This document shows, one piece after another, positions 26,991 to 36,481 of a stretch of 64,000 bases of DNA. Position numbers and translations under genes: made by a program. How positions within the stretch are numbered: the first letter of the stretch is position 1; each line of letters begins with the position of its first letter. The notes beneath the pieces were generated by a model. It was given only the letters and a program-made list of their open reading frames with translations. It made no database searches and had not been told where the DNA came from. Source of the DNA: Herpetosiphon aurantiacus DSM 785 (lineage in GTDB: Bacteria > Chloroflexota > Chloroflexia > Chloroflexales > Herpetosiphonaceae). Location: contig CP000875.1 in assembly GCA_000018565.1 (NCBI GenBank), positions 3,177,199 to 3,241,198 of the forward strand, read 5' to 3'.

Positions 26991-27050
26991 GGCGCTCACA
27001 GGGTGTGCTATGATCGGTAGTAAGAATCATTCATAGCAAGGGGGAGCGTA

Positions 27051-28490
27051 ATGGCTCGACAAACCTGGATACGCCGAAGTGGAATTGTGGCTAGTTTGGT
27101 GCTAGCACTGTGGGGTTGTGGTGAATATATCGCCCCAGCCACCAAACTCACGATTAATCCTAATGCCGACTCAGGTGCTTACTACCCAGCAATCTATGTT
27201 GATAACAACGATCTACGACACTATGCGTGGGCCGAATGTCAGGCAGGCAATGGCTGCGATTTAATTTATACGCGGATGCGTGGCTCAAGTGAATTATTGC
27301 GGCAAACAATTACGATCACCAATTCGACTGCCTCGCTGGTCTACCCAAGCCTAACTGCCGATAACACTGATACAATTCATTTGGCCTACCTCAGCAATCA
27401 ACCAGTTCCTGCCAGAGGTGATTCAACTTACCGCTATTATGCCGTCAGCATCAGCCCCGATGGTGCAACCATCAGCCAACCCGTTAATTTGCAAGGCGAA
27501 AGTATTAATAGTAGTTTGATCAGCCCGATTGCAGTGCGCAACAACGACGGCTCACATGTTGGTGTGCTTTATACAATGCTTGACAGTAATCAACAATCGT
27601 TAGTGTATCGCCAAATTGCCCCTAGCCTCAGCCAACCAGTTGTGATTGAAACGGTTGCCAGCAATATCATCTTAACCCAACCACGGATCAGCATCGATGC
27701 TAATAATACGATCCATGTGGTTTATGGCAAGCGCTCGCCGATTTCGCCAACTCGCAACTTGGGCGGTGATCCAACCCTCGATGAAATTCGTTACGCCCAT
27801 GGAACGCTGATTGGCATAACCGCTCGCACCGTTGATAGTTATACCAGCGCCTCGGCCAGTATTCCATTCGTCTATGATTTGACGCTGACTGACAAAGCCT
27901 ACGTGACCTATATCAAACATCCAAGTGCTACACTGCGGGGCATTCCCACCGATAGTCTGCGCAGTCACAATGCCACCGATAATCTCACCACCGATTTGGT
28001 GTTGCCATCGATACTTGAGCCATGGAATATTGGCGAAATTAGCACAGTTAACAGTGGTTCAGGCCGCCCAACTGTCTATTTTGCTGGCACCAATAATACC
28101 TTCACCGATGCCTTTGCCTTTGATATTTGGCAATACGATGCCCAAGCAAGCGCTGCAATGAACCTCAGTAATACAGCAAATCGCTATGAAAACAACCTTG
28201 CCAGTAGCCATTTTCATGCACTTGATCTAGTTGCCTGGCAGGCCGATAGCTTTGATAGCAACGGCTGTACCACCCAAATCGTCAGCTATCGCAGCGATAT
28301 TGAGCAAACTAACGTTGCCGAGCAATTTCTCAATCCGTTGGGTTGTACACCAAGTGTGCTGCAAATTAGTGCAGGCGACAAAGTTGCCGCTGGCGTGTGG
28401 ATTTCGGTTGCTCGCAATAATGCCACTCTCAATGTACCAGCAACTGCATTCAATAGTTATGGAACGTTTTTACCGATTGCTCAACGCTAA
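27051..28490 (+). CDS. Secreted lipoprotein-like protein ending in an LP-x-x-x-R motif
   Basis: A 479-residue exported protein of unknown function. It has a basic start, a hydrophobic segment and a lipobox-like LALWGC (C23). The mature part is made of repeated beta-rich segments of the kind seen in sialidase/WD-like propellers (YPAIYVDNNDLRHYAWAE, YPSLTADNTDTIHLAYLS, QPRISIDANNTIHVVYG), each with an Asp-rich turn. This suggests a beta-propeller. The C-terminus is YGTFLPIAQR, similar in shape to IYLPAVMR of the protein at 35056. AAGGGGGAG precedes the ATG. Ligand and location on the cell surface are unproven. Confidence 0.75.
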   Translation: MARQTWIRRSGIVASLVLALWGCGEYIAPATKLTINPNADSGAYYPAIYVDNNDLRHYAWAECQAGNGCDLIYTRMRGSSELLRQTITITNSTASLVYPSLTADNTDTIHLAYLSNQPVPARGDSTYRYYAVSISPDGATISQPVNLQGESINSSLISPIAVRNNDGSHVGVLYTMLDSNQQSLVYRQIAPSLSQPVVIETVASNIILTQPRISIDANNTIHVVYGKRSPISPTRNLGGDPTLDEIRYAHGTLIGITARTVDSYTSASASIPFVYDLTLTDKAYVTYIKHPSATLRGIPTDSLRSHNATDNLTTDLVLPSILEPWNIGEISTVNSGSGRPTVYFAGTNNTFTDAFAFDIWQYDAQASAAMNLSNTANRYENNLASSHFHALDLVAWQADSFDSNGCTTQIVSYRSDIEQTNVAEQFLNPLGCTPSVLQISAGDKVAAGVWISVARNNATLNVPATAFNSYGTFLPIAQR

Positions 28491-28604
28491 AATGCTGTAA
28501 TCGGGCCAAAGGATGAGTTAACAATCAGCCTCATGCCGCTGCCTAGAATTGGGCTATTCGCTGATACTGCGCTCAGCACGCAAAAATATCATCTTGAGGA
28601 GCAT

Positions 28605-29609
28605 ATGCAAGCAGTAGCCCAATATCTTAAACGTCCAGCAACCTTGGACGATATTCCAGCCGCAACCGCATTAATTAATCGTTGCTCAATGGAAGAAGCC
28701 AACGTGATCGAACTTGATGAGGCTGAATTAGGAGTAGAATGGCAGAGTTCAAATTTCAACCTTGCCACTGATAGCCTAACAATCTGGGATGGCGAAACAT
28801 TAATCGGCGTGGCAGGGGTGTTCAGCGAAGAACCATATGTCCATGGCTATGGTTGGACACGCATTCACAGCGATTATGCCGCCGACAACATTCAACAACA
28901 ACTGTTGGATTGGCTCGATCAGCGCGTCAGCCAAGATATTGCCAAGGCACCAAGTGATGCTGCGGTTAGTTTGTATCACGGCGTGCTCAGCACCAATCAC
29001 GAAGTCGCCAAGAGTTTGACCAACCATGGCTATAGTTTGGTACGCCATTTTTGGCGTATGGTGATTGAGTTGGCAGATTACACACCACAGCCTGTACAAT
29101 TACCCGAAGGTTTGATCATTCGGCCATACGATCCAGCAACCGAATTGCCAGCCGTTATTCATGCAGTCCGCGATTCGTTCCGCGATCACTGGGGCTATGT
29201 CGAATCGCCATTTGAGCAAGAACTCAAACAATGGCAAGAGATGATCGCCCGTGAGCCAAATTATGATCCAGCCTTGTTCTATGTGATTTGTGATGGCGAT
29301 CAAATTGCCGCAATCGCGCTGTGCTGGAAACACATCACTGAAGATCCTAAGATGGGTTGGGTTGGTACGTTGGGGGTTTGTCGGCCATGGCGGCGCAAGG
29401 GCTTAGCCAAAGCCTTGCTCTACCACGCCTTCAACGAATTTAGCAGCCGTGGTCAAGAGCGAGTTGGTTTAGGGGTCGATACTTCAAGCCTAACTGGCGC
29501 AACCAAAGTCTATGCTGATGTTGGAATGAAACCTGTTCGCCAGTTCGATCGCTATCAAAAAGTGCTACGGCCTGGCATCGAAATTGGCACCGAAACCGCC
29601 GAAGCCTAA
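28605..29609 (+). CDS. GNAT-family acetyltransferase, tandem-domain
   Basis: A 334-residue protein with two GNAT-like halves. The N-terminal half (RPATLDDIPAATALINRC onwards) is degenerate. The C-terminal half is intact: LIIRPYDPATELPAVIHAV, then the acetyl-CoA loop VCRPWRRKGLAKALLYHAF and the final GATKVYADVGMKPVRQFDRY. Such proteins acetylate small molecules or protein amines; the substrate is unknown. I start at 28605 because GAGGAGC lies just before it; the longer frame from 28533 has no ribosome site. It ends 20 bases before a terminator hairpin. Confidence 0.85.
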   Translation: MQAVAQYLKRPATLDDIPAATALINRCSMEEANVIELDEAELGVEWQSSNFNLATDSLTIWDGETLIGVAGVFSEEPYVHGYGWTRIHSDYAADNIQQQLLDWLDQRVSQDIAKAPSDAAVSLYHGVLSTNHEVAKSLTNHGYSLVRHFWRMVIELADYTPQPVQLPEGLIIRPYDPATELPAVIHAVRDSFRDHWGYVESPFEQELKQWQEMIAREPNYDPALFYVICDGDQIAAIALCWKHITEDPKMGWVGTLGVCRPWRRKGLAKALLYHAFNEFSSRGQERVGLGVDTSSLTGATKVYADVGMKPVRQFDRYQKVLRPGIEIGTETAEA

Positions 29610-29628
29610 TCTCTCAATCTCCATTTCA

Positions 29629-29670
29629 GCCAACCACCATCGTAGTATACTGTGGTGGTTGGCGTTTTTT
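29629..29670 (+). terminator. Terminator between the acetyltransferase and YCII genes
   Basis: GCCAACCACCA (29629-29639) pairs with TGGTGGTTGGC (29653-29663), followed by GTTTTTT. It sits directly in front of the YCII ribosome site (AGGAGC). Confidence 0.85.
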
Positions 29671-29682
29671 AGGAGCAACAAA

Positions 29683-29988
29683 ATGGCCCATTTTATGCTA
29701 GAAATTACCTATACCGTGCCGCTTGAGCAAATTGAAACCAAATTAGCCGAGCATCGCGCATTTTTGCAAACAGGCTACGATCAAGGCTGGTTGCTCTGTT
29801 CTGGCCCGCAAAATCCGCGCATCGGCGGAATTGTGATTGCCCGTGCACCATCACTTGAAGCCTTGCAAACCTTGTTTGCCAATGATCCCTATCAGATTGC
29901 CAATTTTGCTGATTATCGTTTCGTTGAGTTTAATCCGGTCAAATTTCAGCCATGGCTTGAAGATTGGGTCAACGGTAGCGTTGAATAA
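29683..29988 (+). CDS. YCII-family protein
   Basis: A 101-residue ferredoxin-like alpha/beta protein of the YciI family. Visible are the N-terminal strand FMLEITYTVPLEQIETKLAEHRAFL, the conserved glycine turn GWLLCSGPQNPRIGGIVIA and the end DPYQIANFADYRFVEFNPVK. The family's biochemical role is mostly unknown. The start at 29683 has AGGAGC seven bases upstream; a longer frame from 29584 crosses the terminator and is rejected. Confidence 0.85.
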   Translation: MAHFMLEITYTVPLEQIETKLAEHRAFLQTGYDQGWLLCSGPQNPRIGGIVIARAPSLEALQTLFANDPYQIANFADYRFVEFNPVKFQPWLEDWVNGSVE

Positions 29989-30033
29989 CATGGTTGGCTG
30001 GTTGAACGTGGCTTTCCAACCAGCCAAATTGAA

Positions 30034-30948
30034 TTAATCGTTCAACAATGGCTCATCGGCGTGCACCGCTGCCACAGCTGGCTCATCGCCACGTTGATAG
30101 GCAAACGCCATGCGCGGCGTATTATGCGCCCAGCCAAATTCACCTTGGGCATTCAACACGATACAACCCGCCAAGCCTTGCACCCGCCGCTCCAAAAAGG
30201 CAATATTGGCTTTGGCCGCCTCATGTGGGGTCGCAGTTCGTAGCTGATCAGCCACGCTTTTGGCAAGGCAAACCTTCATAATCGACTCGCCCCAACCAGT
30301 TGTTGAGCAGCCGCCAGTTTCGTTATCGGCATATAAACCACTGCCAACCAAGGGCGAATCGCCAACCCGTCCCGGCAATTTATTGGGAATCCCTCCGGTC
30401 GAGGTAGCGGCGGCAATTGTGCCAAAACTATCGAGCGCCACCGCCCCAACCGTATCATGGGCCGAATGAAACGCATCACGGCCCTTATATTGCGGGTTAG
30501 CTTGTTGATCCTGCCACCGCTGGCGTTCGCGCTCCACCACCAACTCCGCCGGATCGCACAACTCCGCGCCATGCTCGATTGCAAATTGTTCAGCGCCATT
30601 GCCAACAATCAATACATAATCGCTTTCGAGCACTTGACGAGCAACACTGATAGGATGGCGCACCCGTTGGACTGCGGCGACTGAGCCAGCCCGCATGCTT
30701 GCGCCATCCATAATCCCTGCATCCAATTCAACTTCGCCAATCGCATTGAGAAACGAACCCACCCCAGCATCAAATGTCGGGTCATCTTCGAGCACCCGCA
30801 CCGCTGCCTCAACTGCATCAAGCGCAGTTCCCCCTTGCGCCAACACAGCCCAACCAGCCGCTAGTGCCGCCAAACAGCCTTGTTTGTGGGCCTCAACTTG
30901 ATCATCGGGCATATTCCAAGCCCCACCATGGACAATCAGGGCGATCAT
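30034..30948 (-). CDS. Isoaspartyl peptidase / type 2 L-asparaginase (Ntn hydrolase)
   Basis: A 304-residue precursor of the plant-type asparaginase family. Motifs: LIVHGGAW at the start, GTALDAVEAAVRVLEDDP, FDAGVGS, and the autocleavage site HDTVGAVALD, where cleavage before T166 would expose the nucleophile. GRVGDSPLVGSGLYAD and TGWGE complete the substrate site. The mature enzyme is two subunits that hydrolyse isoaspartyl dipeptides and asparagine. Its 3' end is only 45 bases from the convergent YCII gene, and GGAGCAGCG lies before the ATG. Function is secure at family level. Confidence 0.92.
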   Translation of the reverse strand: MIALIVHGGAWNMPDDQVEAHKQGCLAALAAGWAVLAQGGTALDAVEAAVRVLEDDPTFDAGVGSFLNAIGEVELDAGIMDGASMRAGSVAAVQRVRHPISVARQVLESDYVLIVGNGAEQFAIEHGAELCDPAELVVERERQRWQDQQANPQYKGRDAFHSAHDTVGAVALDSFGTIAAATSTGGIPNKLPGRVGDSPLVGSGLYADNETGGCSTTGWGESIMKVCLAKSVADQLRTATPHEAAKANIAFLERRVQGLAGCIVLNAQGEFGWAHNTPRMAFAYQRGDEPAVAAVHADEPLLND

Positions 30949-31256
30949 CGCTGCTCCTTTGCTGCGAAGAATGAATGCTTCAATGCTGGTATTTTAATCG
31001 AATTCTTGAGGTTGGGGGTCAGGAGTCAGGGGCTAGGGGTCAGATGAGCTTAATCTGCCCACCATCAAAGAAATTCAAGGAATCATATTAATAACTATCT
31101 TATTCCTTAAATTTCTTTAAAAATACCCCGCTTTTACCCCAGTTTTCACCCTTCTGTAGGTACGCAGGTTTTGGTCTAATGAGCTTGCTAGTCAACGAAG
31201 GAGGTCAGGGACGAAACAAGCCGAGCTTCAAACCGCAATCTAGTACGGGGTACAAC
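30949..31256. other. Intergenic region with a short dispersed repeat
   Basis: Contains GGGGTCAGGAGTCAGGGG followed by CTAGGGGTCAG (about 31014-31042), a low-complexity repeat also found at 62757-62790. The rest is the A+T-rich upstream region of the glucanase gene. A frame from 31179 is open but lacks a ribosome site, so the coding start is placed at 31257. Confidence 0.6.
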
Positions 31257-33170
31257 ATGAAAGTTTATAAGCCAATGCTCAAATTCATTGCAGCTTTTTT
31301 GGTCTTTTTACCGCTCGTCACCAGTGCTGCCAGCAGCACCGAGCACTTTAATCAACCAATCAGTAGTTCCAGTATGTTTAGCTGGTACACCAACTCCAGC
31401 ACCGCCACGGGTACAGCCAACGTCAGCGATAGCCAAGCCCAAGATGGCAAGATTCTGCGGCTTTCAATTGCTGCTGGACAAACTGCTTACCCAGGTCAAG
31501 GCTCAAACTTGGTTTCACGCCAAATGTATCATTATGGCACGTATGAAGCCCGCATGAAAACCGCCAACTGCGCCAGCGACGAAGGCGTAATCAATGGTTT
31601 CTTTACCTATTTCAACGATGGCAGCGATAGTAACGCCAACGGCTTGCCCGATAACAGCGAAATTGATTTTGAATGGCTCTGCGCCGAACCCCAATCAATC
31701 TTGATGACGATCTGGACCGATTACAACGATCCAACTGCGATCAGTCGGCGGGTCTATCGCAAGGTCAATTTGGCAACTGGCACGATCGAATATACCCGCT
31801 ATGCCACAACCTTCGGCGATAGCTACACCGATTTGTCGAATAGCCCAAGCGAAAATCAACCAACGGCAGTACAGGCGATTTCAGGCTACAATTCAGCCAC
31901 CAACTACTATGAATATGGCTTCAATTGGACTGCCAGCAATGTCACCTTGTGGGTGGTGAATCCTAGCAACGGCCAAAAAATTGTACTCTGGGATTATCGC
32001 GGGCCAAGCGCACGGATTCCCAAAAATCCAGCAGCCTTTATGGTCAATTTGTGGCATCACCCCAATTGGACACCCGAATGCTGTGCGAACGCCACCAATC
32101 CACCACGAGCCACTCGTTCGATGGATGTTGATTGGCTGCGGTTCACGCCACAAAGCGATATCCCCAGTGATACGACCGCGCCAAGTGCTCCCAGCAATTT
32201 GCAAGCACCCAGCAAAACCCACAACAGCGTGAATTTAAGTTGGAACACCGCCACCGATAATGTTGGCGTAGTGGGCTACGATATTTATCAGAATGGCGGG
32301 GCCAATCCCGTTGCCAGCACCAGCAGCACCACCATCACGATCAGCGGGCTGAATCCCAGCACTGCCTATAGTTTTGCGGTCAAAGCGCGTGATGCCGCTG
32401 ACAATCGCTCGGCCAACAGCAACAGCCTGAGCGTCAGCACCAACAACCAGCCAACCACAGGCAACGGTTTACAAGCAAGCTTCGTCAAAACCTCAGATTG
32501 GGGCAACGGCTACGTGGGAGTCTATCGGATTACCAACAATGGCAGCAGCGCCGTCGATGGCTGGACGTTGGGCTTTGACTTACCGAGCAATGCCACGATT
32601 TCAAGCTGGTGGGATGCGACTCAAGCCAAGAGCGGCAATCGCTACACCGCTGGCAATCTCGCATGGAACCGCCGAATCGAGGTTGGCCAAACTCGCGAAT
32701 TTGGCTTCAGCGGAAGCTACAGCGGCGCATGGGTCAATCCTAGCAACTGCACGATCAACGGCCAAGCCTGTAGTGGCGGCACAACCAGCACCAACGTGGC
32801 GCTTGGTCGGCCAGTTCAGGTTTCCTCGGTCGAAACCAGCGCTTTGGGTGGAGCCAATGCCACCGATGGCAACAACGCTACCCGTTGGGCCAGCAGCTAC
32901 AGCGATCCTCAATGGATTCAGGTTGACTTGGGCAGCAGCAAAAGCTTGACCAAAGTTGTGTTAAATTGGGAAGCAGCCTATGCCCGAGCCTATCAAGTGC
33001 AAGTTTCTGATGATGCGAGTACCTGGCGCACCCTGAGCACGGTCAGCAACGGCGATGGTGGCACTGATACACTCAATATCACTGGCAGCGGACGTTATGT
33101 ACGAATTTACGCAACCCAACGCGGTACCGAATGGGGTTACTCGTTGTGGGAAATCGCCGCCTATAACTAG
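31257..33170 (+). CDS. Secreted GH16 beta-glucanase with Fn3, CBM2-like and F5/8-type modules
   Basis: A 637-residue exported enzyme. It has a signal peptide (MKVYKPMLKFIAAFLVFLPL, cleavage near TSAASS). The GH16 jelly-roll (about 30-275) has the catalytic motif EIDFEW (E135, D137, E139) preceded by GFFTYFN. Next come a fibronectin type III repeat (about 295-385), a CBM2-like module (about 393-495; WGNGYVGVYRITNNGSSAVDGW) and a C-terminal discoidin/F5-8 module (about 505-637; ATDGNNATRWASSY, PQWIQVDLG). It probably cleaves beta-1,3/1,4-glucans outside the cell and binds polysaccharide through its two accessory modules. The start is chosen for a proper signal peptide. Confidence 0.9.
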   Translation: MKVYKPMLKFIAAFLVFLPLVTSAASSTEHFNQPISSSSMFSWYTNSSTATGTANVSDSQAQDGKILRLSIAAGQTAYPGQGSNLVSRQMYHYGTYEARMKTANCASDEGVINGFFTYFNDGSDSNANGLPDNSEIDFEWLCAEPQSILMTIWTDYNDPTAISRRVYRKVNLATGTIEYTRYATTFGDSYTDLSNSPSENQPTAVQAISGYNSATNYYEYGFNWTASNVTLWVVNPSNGQKIVLWDYRGPSARIPKNPAAFMVNLWHHPNWTPECCANATNPPRATRSMDVDWLRFTPQSDIPSDTTAPSAPSNLQAPSKTHNSVNLSWNTATDNVGVVGYDIYQNGGANPVASTSSTTITISGLNPSTAYSFAVKARDAADNRSANSNSLSVSTNNQPTTGNGLQASFVKTSDWGNGYVGVYRITNNGSSAVDGWTLGFDLPSNATISSWWDATQAKSGNRYTAGNLAWNRRIEVGQTREFGFSGSYSGAWVNPSNCTINGQACSGGTTSTNVALGRPVQVSSVETSALGGANATDGNNATRWASSYSDPQWIQVDLGSSKSLTKVVLNWEAAYARAYQVQVSDDASTWRTLSTVSNGDGGTDTLNITGSGRYVRIYATQRGTEWGYSLWEIAAYN

Positions 33171-33198
33171 GGAGCGTCTGGCAACAACTCCCATGTTC

Positions 33199-33233
33199 AA
33201 TCCCCTAGCTCTGATTCGAGCTAGGGGATTTTT
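33199..33233 (+). terminator. Terminator of the GH16 glucanase gene
   Basis: AATCCCCTAGCTC (33199-33211) pairs perfectly with 33218-33230 around a six-base loop, followed by TTT. Confidence 0.85.
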
Positions 33234-33410
33234 GATACCTAAAGACGTGAGAGCAAGCTGAGATTGCTTTTATTGGGGAAGCATTAACATCAATTTGATG
33301 CTAGAAGCACGTTTTTGAAGGATTTACAACCTATTTTTGTAGCTTGTAGCAACATGCAAGAATCATTAAAGTATAACAAGATCCCTGAATAATTGGAGGT
33401 TGATCAACTC

Positions 33411-33629
33411 ATGAAACATCACAAACACGCACTGTCTCCAAGCGAACATCGGATTATGCACATCCTGATTCAAGGCAAAACCAATAAGGCTATTGCCCAA
33501 ACGCTAAAGCTCACCGAAGGCAGCGTCGAAACCAGCCTCCACCGCATCTACACAAAGCTTGGGGTGGATAATCGAGTTAAGGCAACTCTCGTTTATCTCC
33601 AATTACTCAACTCGTCAAAACAAGGTTAA
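33411..33629 (+). CDS. Stand-alone LuxR/GerE-type helix-turn-helix protein
   Basis: A 72-residue protein consisting almost only of a LuxR-type DNA-binding domain: ALSPSEHRIMHILIQGKTNKAIAQ, LTEGSVETSLHRIY and KLGVDNRVKATLVYL. There is no receiver or ligand domain, so it could act as a constitutive or competitor DNA-binding protein, or partner with another protein. GGAGGT lies ten bases before the ATG at 33411; a TTG start at 33393 would place the ribosome site inside the gene. The orphan domain is typical of regulators in multicellular Gram-positive-type genomes, but targets are unknown. Confidence 0.85.
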   Translation: MKHHKHALSPSEHRIMHILIQGKTNKAIAQTLKLTEGSVETSLHRIYTKLGVDNRVKATLVYLQLLNSSKQG

Positions 33630-33748
33630 GTAAATACTGTATACATTATCTAGCAATTACTAGATTAATCAGCAAAACTGGGGGTACAATATTACTAGAA
33701 TAATGCTGGCCCAACAAATTCCAGCATTTAGTAATAGATGGAGTATGA

Positions 33749-34810
33749 ATGGAAGCCATGGTTGGTCAAACAGGCCCGACCCACAGCCAAACCACCCGCG
33801 AAATCGCCTTTTCGGTGCTTGATTTAGCCACAATTTTCGAGGGCGGCAGCCCCGCCGAGGCGTTTAAAAATAGCCTTGCGCTTGCGCAACATGCCGAGCA
33901 ACTTAACTTTAAGCGCTTCTGGCTGGCCGAGCATCACAATATGGCCAATGTTGCCAGTGCCGCTACTGCCGTGGTAATTGGCCATGTTGCCGCTGGAACC
34001 AAACGAATTCGGGTTGGCTCTGGTGGGGTGATGCTGCCTAATCATTCGCCCTTAGTAATTGCTGAACAATTTGGCACACTCGAATCGCTCTACCCAGGCC
34101 GGATTGACTTAGGTTTGGGGCGGGCACCAGGGACTGATGGGCGCACTGCCATGGCCTTGCGCCGCGATCTGATGGCCAGCGCCGAGCGCTTCCCCGAAGA
34201 TGTACGTGAACTCCAAGCCTATTTTGCCGAGCCAAGCCCGGGCCAATATTTGCGGGCAATCCCTGGGGCTGGCTTGCACGTACCGTTATGGCTACTTGGT
34301 TCGAGCACATTTAGCGCTCAGTTGGCGGCCAAATTAGGCTTGCCATTTGCCTTTGCAGCCCACTTTGCCCCAACCCACTTGTTTGATGCACTGCAACTTT
34401 ATCATCAGCATTTCCAGCCATCAGCCCAACTTGCCAAACCCTATAGCATGGTGGCAATTAATGTGATTGGAGCCGAAACTGATGCCGAAGCTCAATACTT
34501 ATTTACCAGCATTCAACAAGCTTTTTTAGATATTCAGCGCGGCACGCCACGACCAATTCCTGCGCCCACCAATGATCCAGCCAAACGCCAAGCGCTGGAT
34601 TTTGCCTTTGCTCAAAGCCCAATGCTAACCTACACCGCGATTGGTACAGTCGATACCTTGGAGCAACGGTTGAGCGAAATTATCAAAGCCACCGCCGCCG
34701 ATGAAATTATGGTCAGCGCCAATATTTATGATCAAGCGGCGCGTATCCGTTCATTTGAAATTGTCGCCGCCGCTCGCGACCGCATTAACGCCAAACGCCT
34801 TGCCCAATAA
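33749..34810 (+). CDS. LLM-class (luciferase-like) flavin-dependent oxidoreductase
   Basis: A 353-residue TIM-barrel flavoprotein of the bacterial-luciferase-like class. Motifs: [59 protein letters not shown], plus [20 protein letters not shown]. All fit the FMN-dependent subgroup lacking F420 features I can identify. Substrate unknown. GGAG precedes the ATG. It is monocistronic, followed by a long hairpin. Confidence 0.88.
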   Translation: MEAMVGQTGPTHSQTTREIAFSVLDLATIFEGGSPAEAFKNSLALAQHAEQLNFKRFWLAEHHNMANVASAATAVVIGHVAAGTKRIRVGSGGVMLPNHSPLVIAEQFGTLESLYPGRIDLGLGRAPGTDGRTAMALRRDLMASAERFPEDVRELQAYFAEPSPGQYLRAIPGAGLHVPLWLLGSSTFSAQLAAKLGLPFAFAAHFAPTHLFDALQLYHQHFQPSAQLAKPYSMVAINVIGAETDAEAQYLFTSIQQAFLDIQRGTPRPIPAPTNDPAKRQALDFAFAQSPMLTYTAIGTVDTLEQRLSEIIKATAADEIMVSANIYDQAARIRSFEIVAAARDRINAKRLAQ

Positions 34811-34819
34811 CCAATCTCT

Positions 34820-34858
34820 AGGCCACAACCTTCCATTATCCACAGAAGGTTGTGGCCT
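34820..34858 (+). terminator. Hairpin after the LLM oxidoreductase gene
   Basis: AGGCCACAACCTTC (34820-34833) pairs perfectly with 34845-34858. The tail GAATTT is poor in T, so it may be a weak terminator or an mRNA-stabilising stem. Confidence 0.6.
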
Positions 34859-35055
34859 GAATTTGCTAATGACATCCATCGCTTGAATGATTGCCTATGT
34901 TGAAATCAGACCCTATAATTGGAGTAGATCAGCGCACAGCCTCAATTCACGAGAGAAACGAATCTAAGCGTGTTGCAAAAACATGCTCCATCCTCGATTA
35001 ACTTGGCTGCTAGGCTGATGCTTGCAGCACATGAAGGAATGAGAAAGGGAACTCC

Positions 35056-36381
35056 ATGAATACGTGGTGGAAAATCCGCAGTTTCGGCGTGCTCGTACTT
35101 TTGGGTTTAGTTTTTGGCTTGGCTCCACAACCTTCACAGGCAGGCGGGGTTGTCTACGTTGTGCCAGGTGGTGCTGGTAGCCAAACTGGCACCGATTGGG
35201 CCAACGCCAAAGATCTTCAGGAAGCGATCCAAAGCTCGACGACCGGCACAGAAATTTGGGTCAAGCAGGGAATTTATCGCCCAACAGCTGGGACAGATCG
35301 CACAGCCGCCTTTACACTTACCAGTGGCATTCAACTTTTTGGTGGCTTTGCTGGTGATGAAACCTCGCGCCAAGCCCGGAATCCCAGCCAAAATCCCACA
35401 ATTCTCAGTGGCGATTTGCTTGGCAACGACGTAGGTGCAGCCAGTCAAAGTAACCCAACCCGCAGTGATAACAGTTACCACGTGCTTTATTGTATTACAA
35501 AGCCTGAGCCAATGTTAATCGATGGCTTTGTGATTAGTGGTGGACAAGCGACAAACCAAATATTTCCACAGAATATGGGCGGTGGTGGTCTATTCGATCG
35601 GTGCAACTTAACAATATTAAATAGTCGTTTCATCAGCAATGCTGGCCTGTTTGGCGGTGGGATTTTGAATTTCAATACTAGCTTAACGATTAATCAAAGT
35701 ATCTTTGCTGGCAATTGGGCACTAAGCACTGGCGGCGGGCTTGAAAACCAACAAAATGGGATTGTTAACCTGCGATCAAGCGCATTTGTCGGCAATATTT
35801 CCCAGCAAAATACCGTGAGTGCGATTGCCAACGCTAGTGGCACACTTAATCTGCATAACAGTATCGTTTGGGAAAATAATGGCATCGCGCCCATCAACGG
35901 TTCCAATAATAATCTCAACCTCAACGTGAGTTATTCAATTGTTCAAGGCGGCTTTATTGGCACTGGCAATAGCAGCAGCGATCCGCAGTTTGTTGATGCT
36001 GATGGTGCTGATAATCTGGTTGGCACGCTCGATGATGATTTGAATTTGCAGGCCAACTCAGCCGCCCGCAATACGGGCAATCCGAGTTTACTGCCAAGTG
36101 ATCAAACTGATCTCGACGGCGATAACGATGTTAGCGAGGCTATTCCCTTGACAATCGATTATCGACCACGGATCAACGAAGGTTTCGTTGATATGGGTCC
36201 ATACGAATATCAAGGCAATGAGCCAACCATAACTCCGACGGCAACGGCTACACCCAGCCCAACTGTTACAGCAACCGCTACAGCAACAGCAACCGTTATG
36301 CCTAGCGAAACCCCAACTCCAACCGCAACGGCTGAAATTCCCCCAACAACCCAGATCTATCTACCAGCGGTCATGCGCTAG
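35056..36381 (+). CDS. Secreted right-handed beta-helix protein with Thr-rich tail and LP-x-x-x-R terminus
   Basis: A 441-residue exported protein. It has a signal peptide (to about residue 29, PSQAGG). The N-terminal part GAGSQTGTDWANAKDLQEAI begins a parallel beta-helix of the polymorphic-outer-membrane/pectate-lyase-like type, with short coils (GGGLFDRCNLTILNSRFISN, GGGILNFNTSLTINQSIFAGN, GGGLENQQNGIVNLRSSAFVGN). A Pro/Thr/Ala-rich linker (PTATATPSPTVTATAT) leads to the terminus TTQIYLPAVMR. This tail resembles FLPIAQR of the protein at 27051 and may be a surface-retention signal, which is inference. AAGGGA precedes the ATG. No catalytic residues can be assigned. Confidence 0.82.
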   Translation: MNTWWKIRSFGVLVLLGLVFGLAPQPSQAGGVVYVVPGGAGSQTGTDWANAKDLQEAIQSSTTGTEIWVKQGIYRPTAGTDRTAAFTLTSGIQLFGGFAGDETSRQARNPSQNPTILSGDLLGNDVGAASQSNPTRSDNSYHVLYCITKPEPMLIDGFVISGGQATNQIFPQNMGGGGLFDRCNLTILNSRFISNAGLFGGGILNFNTSLTINQSIFAGNWALSTGGGLENQQNGIVNLRSSAFVGNISQQNTVSAIANASGTLNLHNSIVWENNGIAPINGSNNNLNLNVSYSIVQGGFIGTGNSSSDPQFVDADGADNLVGTLDDDLNLQANSAARNTGNPSLLPSDQTDLDGDNDVSEAIPLTIDYRPRINEGFVDMGPYEYQGNEPTITPTATATPSPTVTATATATATVMPSETPTPTATAEIPPTTQIYLPAVMR

Positions 36382-36481
36382 CCCATCAATGGCTGCTTTG
36401 GGTCAAACCAAGGCAGCCACTTTGAGCGCGACTCGCTGCAACCCTGTATAATAGACCCAAGCTTAGCTAGGGAGATCAGGC

